Origin: an uncultured Frankineae bacterium
GTDB taxonomy: Bacteria; Actinomycetota; Actinomycetes; Mycobacteriales; SCTD01
Direction of reading: 5' to 3'
Length of the DNA stretch: 10,674 nt
NCBI GenBank assembly: GCA_902805805.1
Contig: CADCUE010000135.1
Span: forward strand, 1-10,674
The notes under the pieces were generated by a model. That model worked only from the letters and a program-made list of their open reading frames with translations. It did no database searches and was not told where the DNA came from. The translations under genes were made by a program, and so were the position numbers. Position 1 is the stretch's first letter, and each line of letters begins with the position of its first letter. Shown in pieces: positions 7,430 through 10,674 of this stretch.

Positions 7430-8527
7430 CTACAGGTAGACCTCCGGTCCGCGGTCCCTGCGGACCTCCTCGAACGCGGCCACGAGCAGTCCCGGGTCGG
7501 GGTCGTCCAGGATGCGCGGGCTGGCCAGGGCGTCGAGCACCACGAAGCGCAGCCGGTCGCCGCGCGACTTCTTGTCCAGCCGCATGGCGGCGTGCACGCG
7601 GCCCCAGTCGCCGGTGTAGGACGTCGGCAGGCCGACGGACTCGAGCACCGTGCGGTGCCGCTCGGCGGTCGCGTCGTCCAGGCGCCCGGCGAGCCGGCCG
7701 AGCTCGGCGACGAAGGCCAGTCCGACGGACACGGCGGCTCCGTGCCGCCAGCCGTAGTCCTCGACCTTCTCGATGGCGTGGCCCAGCGTGTGCCCGTAGT
7801 TGAGGAACTCCCGCGCGCCCTGCTCGGTCAGGTCGTCGCCCACGACTGCCGCCTTCACGGCGACCGCGCGCTCGACCAGCTCGCGGGTGTGCGGCCCGTG
7901 CGGTGTCTGCGCGCCGCGCGGGTCCTGCTCGACGAGCTCGAGGATGCGGGGGTCGTGGGTGAAGCCGACCTTGACGACCTCGGCGAGCCCGGCGACGTAG
8001 TCGTGCCGGGGCACCGTCTCGAGGGCGGTGAGGTCGCACAGCACGCCGGCCGGGGGGTGGAACGCTCCGACGAGGTTCTTGCCGGCGGAGGTGTTGATGC
8101 CGGTCTTGCCGCCCACGGCCGCGTCCACCATCGCCAGCAGCGTCGTGGGGACGTGCACCACCGGCACGCCGCGCAGCCAGGTGGCGGCCACGAAGCCGGT
8201 CAGATCGGTGGTGGCCCCGCCGCCCACGCTGACCAGCGCGTCGGTGCGGGTGAAGCCGACCTGCCCCAGGACGTCCCAGAGGTAGGCGGCCACCTCCAGG
8301 CCCTTCTGGCTCTCGCCGTCGGGGACCTCGACGGCGTGCGCCGCGTGCCCCGCCGCCGCGAGGTCCTGCCGCACGGCCTCCGCGCTCTCCCGCAGCGCAG
8401 CCGGATGGACGACCGCGACCCGGGCGCTGCGCTGCACCAGCGCGGCGAGCTCGCCCAGCAGCCCGTGACCGATGACGACGTCGTACGGGTGCTCGCCGCG
8501 GACGTGGACGCGGGTCGGCTCGCTCAC
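7430..8527 (-). CDS. aroB: 3-dehydroquinate synthase
   Basis: AroB converts DAHP to 3-dehydroquinate, the second step of the shikimate pathway, using NAD and a metal ion. The 365-residue protein shows the NAD-binding [14 protein letters not shown] (99-112), the active-site [19 protein letters not shown] (127-145) followed by [11 protein letters not shown], and the metal ligands E183 in [10 protein letters not shown]246 in [11 protein letters not shown] and H262 in [10 protein letters not shown]. All expected residues are present. The GTG start at 8527 gives a normal N-terminus ([20 protein letters not shown]). It has no Shine-Dalgarno sequence but has TAGCGT 7 nt upstream, suggesting leaderless translation. 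It lies 49 nt after aroK. Neither aroQ nor pepQ stands between aroB and efp, unlike in Mycobacterium. Confidence 0.97.
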   Translation of the reverse strand: MSEPTRVHVRGEHPYDVVIGHGLLGELAALVQRSARVAVVHPAALRESAEAVRQDLAAAGHAAHAVEVPDGESQKGLEVAAYLWDVLGQVGFTRTDALVSVGGGATTDLTGFVAATWLRGVPVVHVPTTLLAMVDAAVGGKTGINTSAGKNLVGAFHPPAGVLCDLTALETVPRHDYVAGLAEVVKVGFTHDPRILELVEQDPRGAQTPHGPHTRELVERAVAVKAAVVGDDLTEQGAREFLNYGHTLGHAIEKVEDYGWRHGAAVSVGLAFVAELGRLAGRLDDATAERHRTVLESVGLPTSYTGDWGRVHAAMRLDKKSRGDRLRFVVLDALASPRILDDPDPGLLVAAFEEVRRDRGPEVYL

Positions 8528-8534
8528 CGGACGG

Positions 8535-8540
8535 ACGCTA
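8535..8540 (-). promoter_or_regulatory. -10 element for a leaderless aroB transcript
   Basis: On the minus strand TAGCGT is followed by seven bases (CCGTCCG) and then the aroB GTG. This is the spacing expected if transcription starts on the G of the start codon. No Shine-Dalgarno sequence exists in the 49-nt gap, and no clear -35 is visible. Leaderless genes with a TANNNT -10 are common in actinobacteria. Confidence 0.5.
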
Positions 8541-8576
8541 GTGCAGCGCGGTGCCCGGCCGGCAGCCGAGCGGCGG

Positions 8577-9098
8577 TCAGGCGCCCGCCGTCCGGCCGGT
8601 GCCGAGTCCGGCGACCACGCGGTCGACGACCTCCGGCAGCGGCACGCCGCTGGTGTCGACCACCCGACGCGCGACCTCGGCGTAGAGCGGCGTCCGCTCC
8701 TCCAGCAGCCGCTTGAGGGTGGCGCGGGGGTTGAGCGCGAGGACGGGCCGCTCGCGGTTGAGCCCGACCCGCGAGCTCGCCGAGCCGAGGTCGACGTCGA
8801 GCAGGACCACCTCGTGCCCGCGGAGCAGCTCCCGGGTCTCGGGCGCCAGGACCGCTCCGCCGCCCAGGCTCAGGACGCCGTCGTGCTCCTCCAGCGCCGC
8901 CGCGACCGCCTGCCGCTCCAGGGCGCGGAAGTGGTCCTCGCCCTCGTCGATGAAGATCTCGCTGATGGGCTTGCCGGCCGCCTGCACGATGTCGTCGTCG
9001 GTGTCGCGGAAGCCGAGGCCGAGGCGCTCGGCGACCAGCCGACCCACCGTCGACTTGCCGGCGCCCGGCGGCCCGACGAGGACCAGCGCAGGGCTCAT
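8577..9098 (-). CDS. aroK: Shikimate kinase
   Basis: AroK phosphorylates the 3-hydroxyl of shikimate with ATP. The 173-residue P-loop kinase has Walker [10 protein letters not shown] (9-17), the shikimate-binding D34 in DTDDDI, R58 in HFRALE, the GGG of LSLGGGAV (77-84) and the lid arginine R117 in NRERPVL. R135 in EERTPLYAE is the likely second substrate or phosphate arginine. These positions match those known for the M. tuberculosis enzyme. The ATG at 9098 comes 13 nt after the aroC stop with no good Shine-Dalgarno sequence, so translation may depend on coupling to aroC. Confidence 0.97.
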   Translation of the reverse strand: MSPALVLVGPPGAGKSTVGRLVAERLGLGFRDTDDDIVQAAGKPISEIFIDEGEDHFRALERQAVAAALEEHDGVLSLGGGAVLAPETRELLRGHEVVLLDVDLGSASSRVGLNRERPVLALNPRATLKRLLEERTPLYAEVARRVVDTSGVPLPEVVDRVVAGLGTGRTAGA

Positions 9099-9111
9099 GC
9101 GGCCGTCGGGG

Positions 9112-10293
9112 TCATCGGATGGTCAGGCTCTTGAGGTAGCTCTCGCAGTTGCGGCGGGTCTCCTCGACCGAGTCGCCCCCGAACTTCTCCGCCGCGACGT
9201 CGGCCAGCACCAGGGCCACCATGGCCTCGGCGACCACCCCCGCAGCCGGCACGGCGCAGACGTCGCTGCGCTGGTGGTGCGCCAGGGCCGACTCCCCGGT
9301 GGCGGTGTCGATCGTCTGCAGCGCCCGGGGGATGGTGCTGATCGGCTTCATGGCGGCCCGCACGCGCAGGACCTCGCCGCTCGACATGCCGCCCTCGGTG
9401 CCGCCCAGCCGGCCGCTGGTGCGGGTGAGCCCGTCGGCCCCGCGGACGATCTCGTCCATGACCTGGCTGCCACGCCGGCGGGCCACGTCGAAGCCGTCCC
9501 CGACCTCGACGCCCTTGATCGCCTGGATGCCCATGAGCGCCGCGGCGAGCTTGCTGTCGAGGCGGCGGTCCCAGTGCACGTGGCTGCCGAGCCCCGGCGG
9601 CAGGCCGTAGGCCAGCACCTCGACCACGCCTCCGAGCGTGTCGCCCTCGCGCTTGGCGGCGTCGACCTCCTCGACCATCCGCTCGCCGGCCGCGGCGTCG
9701 AAGACCCGCACCGGGCTGGCGTCGACCGTCGCCAGGTCGCCGGGTGTGGGCAGCCCGGTGCCGTCGGCCACCGCGGCGCCGCCGATGCTCACGACGTGGC
9801 TCAGGACGGCGATGCCGTACGCCTGCGCCAGGAAGGCCTTGGCGACAGACCCCAGCGCCACCCGCGCCGCGGTCTCCCGCGCGCTGGCGCGCTCGAGCAC
9901 CGGACGGGCGTCGTCGAAGCCGTACTTCTGCATGCCGACCAGGTCGGCGTGCCCGGGCCGCGGGCGGGTCAGCGGCGCGTTGCGGGCCAGGCCCTCCAGC
10001 TCGCCCGCGTCGACGGGGTCGGCCGCCATGACGGTCGACCACTTGGGCCACTCGGTGTTGCCGACCCGGACGGCGACCGGACCGCCCTGCGTGACGCCGT
10101 GCCGCACGCCGCCGAGGAACTCGACCTCGTCGCGCTCGAAGGCCATCCGCGCACCGCGCCCGTGGCCCAGCCGACGGCGCGCCAGCTCGTCCGCGACCTC
10201 GTCGGTCGTGATGCGGACACCGGCCGCCAGGCCTTCGAGGACACCCATCAGAGCGGGACCGTGGGACTCCCCCGCAGTCAGCCAGCGCACCAT
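9112..10293 (-). CDS. aroC: Chorismate synthase
   Basis: AroC removes phosphate from EPSP to give chorismate, the precursor of aromatic amino acids, folate and quinones, and needs reduced FMN. The 393-residue protein begins [15 protein letters not shown] with H11 in the GESHG signature. It has the second histidine H115 in [29 protein letters not shown] (121-140), [11 protein letters not shown] (298-307, preceded by GRL) and [15 protein letters not shown]. Length and motifs are normal. The ATG at 10293 is fixed by homology. A G-run lies too close to the ATG (1 nt) to act as a normal Shine-Dalgarno sequence. It is the first gene of the aroC-aroK-aroB-efp-nusB cluster. Confidence 0.97.
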   Translation of the reverse strand: MVRWLTAGESHGPALMGVLEGLAAGVRITTDEVADELARRRLGHGRGARMAFERDEVEFLGGVRHGVTQGGPVAVRVGNTEWPKWSTVMAADPVDAGELEGLARNAPLTRPRPGHADLVGMQKYGFDDARPVLERASARETAARVALGSVAKAFLAQAYGIAVLSHVVSIGGAAVADGTGLPTPGDLATVDASPVRVFDAAAGERMVEEVDAAKREGDTLGGVVEVLAYGLPPGLGSHVHWDRRLDSKLAAALMGIQAIKGVEVGDGFDVARRRGSQVMDEIVRGADGLTRTSGRLGGTEGGMSSGEVLRVRAAMKPISTIPRALQTIDTATGESALAHHQRSDVCAVPAAGVVAEAMVALVLADVAAEKFGGDSVEETRRNCESYLKSLTIR

Positions 10294-10299
10294 GCCCCC

Positions 10300-10305
10300 A
10301 GTGTT
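10300..10305 (-). promoter_or_regulatory. Weak candidate -10 before aroC
   Basis: AACACT on the minus strand ends 6 nt before the aroC ATG and keeps the second A and last T of TANNNT. With no proper Shine-Dalgarno sequence, a leaderless aroC transcript is possible, but the first -10 base is wrong and no -35 is seen. Confidence 0.25.
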
Positions 10306-10332
10306 CCAGACCCGGCCGTCCGCAGCCGGGTC

Positions 10333-10410
10333 CGCGGCGCTACCGGACCGCGACGACCGCGGCAGTCACCGGACCGCGACGATGGCGGCAGTCACCGGAT
10401 CGCGACGATG
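10333..10410. repeat. Three tandem copies of a roughly 26-bp repeat between aroC and the upstream gene
   Basis: Copies 10359-10384 and 10385-10410 are both 26 bp and differ at one base (C or T at unit position 16). A third, diverged copy (about 10334-10358) keeps the core ACCGGACCGCGACGA. The rightmost copy covers the last codons and the stop of the partial gene at 10392, so the array looks like duplication of that gene's 3' end. Adjacent units can form short hairpins such as CCGC/GCGG with a 7-nt loop (10374-10388), and CCGCG/CGCGG (10348-10352 and 10358-10362). Confidence 0.8.
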
Positions 10411-10674
10411 GCGTCGACGCCGACCGCGGTGCCACGGCTGCGGACGCTCTTGGCGCCGATGCCGTTGACCTGCACGCGGTGGGTGCCCGTCGTCGCGAAC
10501 GTCGGCCGCGCCACGACGACGCCGCAGCCGCTGTAGGAGCGGTAGGTGTCGACCCGAGCCACGCGCCTGCCGTCCGCGTAGACGTCGAGCAGCCCGTTCG
10601 CGGGTCCGACGCAGGCCCGGACCTCGGCCGCCCGGCCGTGCAGCACGACGCCGGCCGAGGTCTGGCGGGCGACC
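10392..10674 (-). CDS. C-terminal end of an unidentified, probably extracellular beta-rich protein (runs off right edge)
   Basis: The frame is open from position 10674 to a TGA at 10392, showing 93 complete codons of a longer gene. An internal GTG at 10646 is not needed as a start, since the frame continues beyond it. The sequence has alternating strands and turns: NGLLDVYADGRRVARVDTY, then ATTGTHRVQVNGIGAKS, ending GTAVGVDAIVAIR. The pattern DVYxDGxxVxxVDxY, GTHxVxVxxxG, VDAxxV resembles the C-terminal beta-sandwich (carbohydrate-binding-like) modules found in secreted actinobacterial hydrolases and proteases. Two cysteines (in RACVGP and YSGCGV) could form a disulfide bond. The catalytic part, if any, is outside the window. 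The role is not identified. It reads in the same direction as aroC, 98 nt before it. Confidence 0.7.
   Translation of the reverse strand, partial: VARQTSAGVVLHGRAAEVRACVGPANGLLDVYADGRRVARVDTYRSYSGCGVVVARPTFATTGTHRVQVNGIGAKSVRSRGTAVGVDAIVAIR

Noticed and set aside
7410..8039. Extension of efp upstream to 8039
   Set aside because: EF-P begins at [10 protein letters not shown] (ATG 7409) and gives the canonical 187 residues. The upstream part is a shadow frame of aroB.
9095..10051. Minus-strand frame 9095-10051 as a second gene
   Set aside because: It lies inside aroC in another frame, and its translation is a low-complexity Arg/Gly/Ala run without motifs. The aroC frame has all the chorismate synthase signatures.
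10333..10410. CRISPR array
   Set aside because: Units are directly adjacent with no spacers, only three copies exist, and one is degenerate. No cas gene is present.

Overview
The window is very GC-rich, densely packed DNA from an actinobacterium. The order carB-carA-(membrane PH-like gene)-pyrC-pyrB-pyrR, then bldD, then nusB-efp-aroB-aroK-aroC, is the conserved arrangement known from Streptomyces. The pyr half is shared with Mycobacterium. BldD, starts at GTG, 1-4 nt gene overlaps and TANNNT-type -10 elements all fit this group. The genus cannot be fixed from the window. There is no RNA gene, CRISPR array, insertion sequence or prophage gene, and no sign of recent transfer.

Left part (1-5584, all minus strand): the de novo pyrimidine operon. 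Transcription runs right to left: pyrR (regulator), pyrB (aspartate transcarbamoylase), pyrC (dihydroorotase), a small membrane-anchored PH-like protein, carA and carB (small and large subunits of carbamoyl-phosphate synthetase). carB runs off the left edge. Each of the five junctions overlaps by 1 or 4 nt (GTGA, ATGA, TGATG, GTGA, TGATG), so translation of the whole operon is probably coupled to pyrR. Just before pyrR the mRNA carries an exact match to the PyrR RNA-recognition sequence UCCNGNGAGG in a hairpin. It lies against the pyrR Shine-Dalgarno sequence and inside a second possible helix that would bury that sequence. This suggests translational repression of the whole operon by PyrR and uridine nucleotides.

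Middle (5585-6434): a 318-bp divergent control region, then bldD on the plus strand, the only plus-strand gene. bldD has a good promoter (TTGACC-17-TAGCGT). Its -35 lies inside a perfect 12-bp palindrome, and a sequence resembling the BldD operator overlaps its -10 and start point, which suggests autoregulation. The cyclic-di-GMP signature of this BldD reads RGD-x8-RHED rather than the Streptomyces RGD-x8-RQDD. A strong GC hairpin separates bldD from the convergent nusB.

Right part (6435-10293, minus strand): aroC, aroK, aroB, efp, nusB, a cluster for the late shikimate pathway plus translation and transcription factors. aroB has no Shine-Dalgarno sequence but has TAGCGT exactly 7 nt before its GTG, suggesting a second, leaderless transcript. 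EF-P has a lysine-tipped loop PGKGG instead of the PGKGP usual in actinobacteria. Upstream of aroC are three copies of a roughly 26-bp tandem repeat. The repeat copies the 3' end of the neighbouring gene, whose visible part is the C-terminus of a probably extracellular beta-rich protein running off the right edge.

Most of the window is conserved housekeeping DNA. The second-look items are regulatory (pyr leader, bldD control region, aroB leaderless start), together with residue-level variants in BldD and EF-P and the tandem repeat. I see no evidence for a wholly new system.
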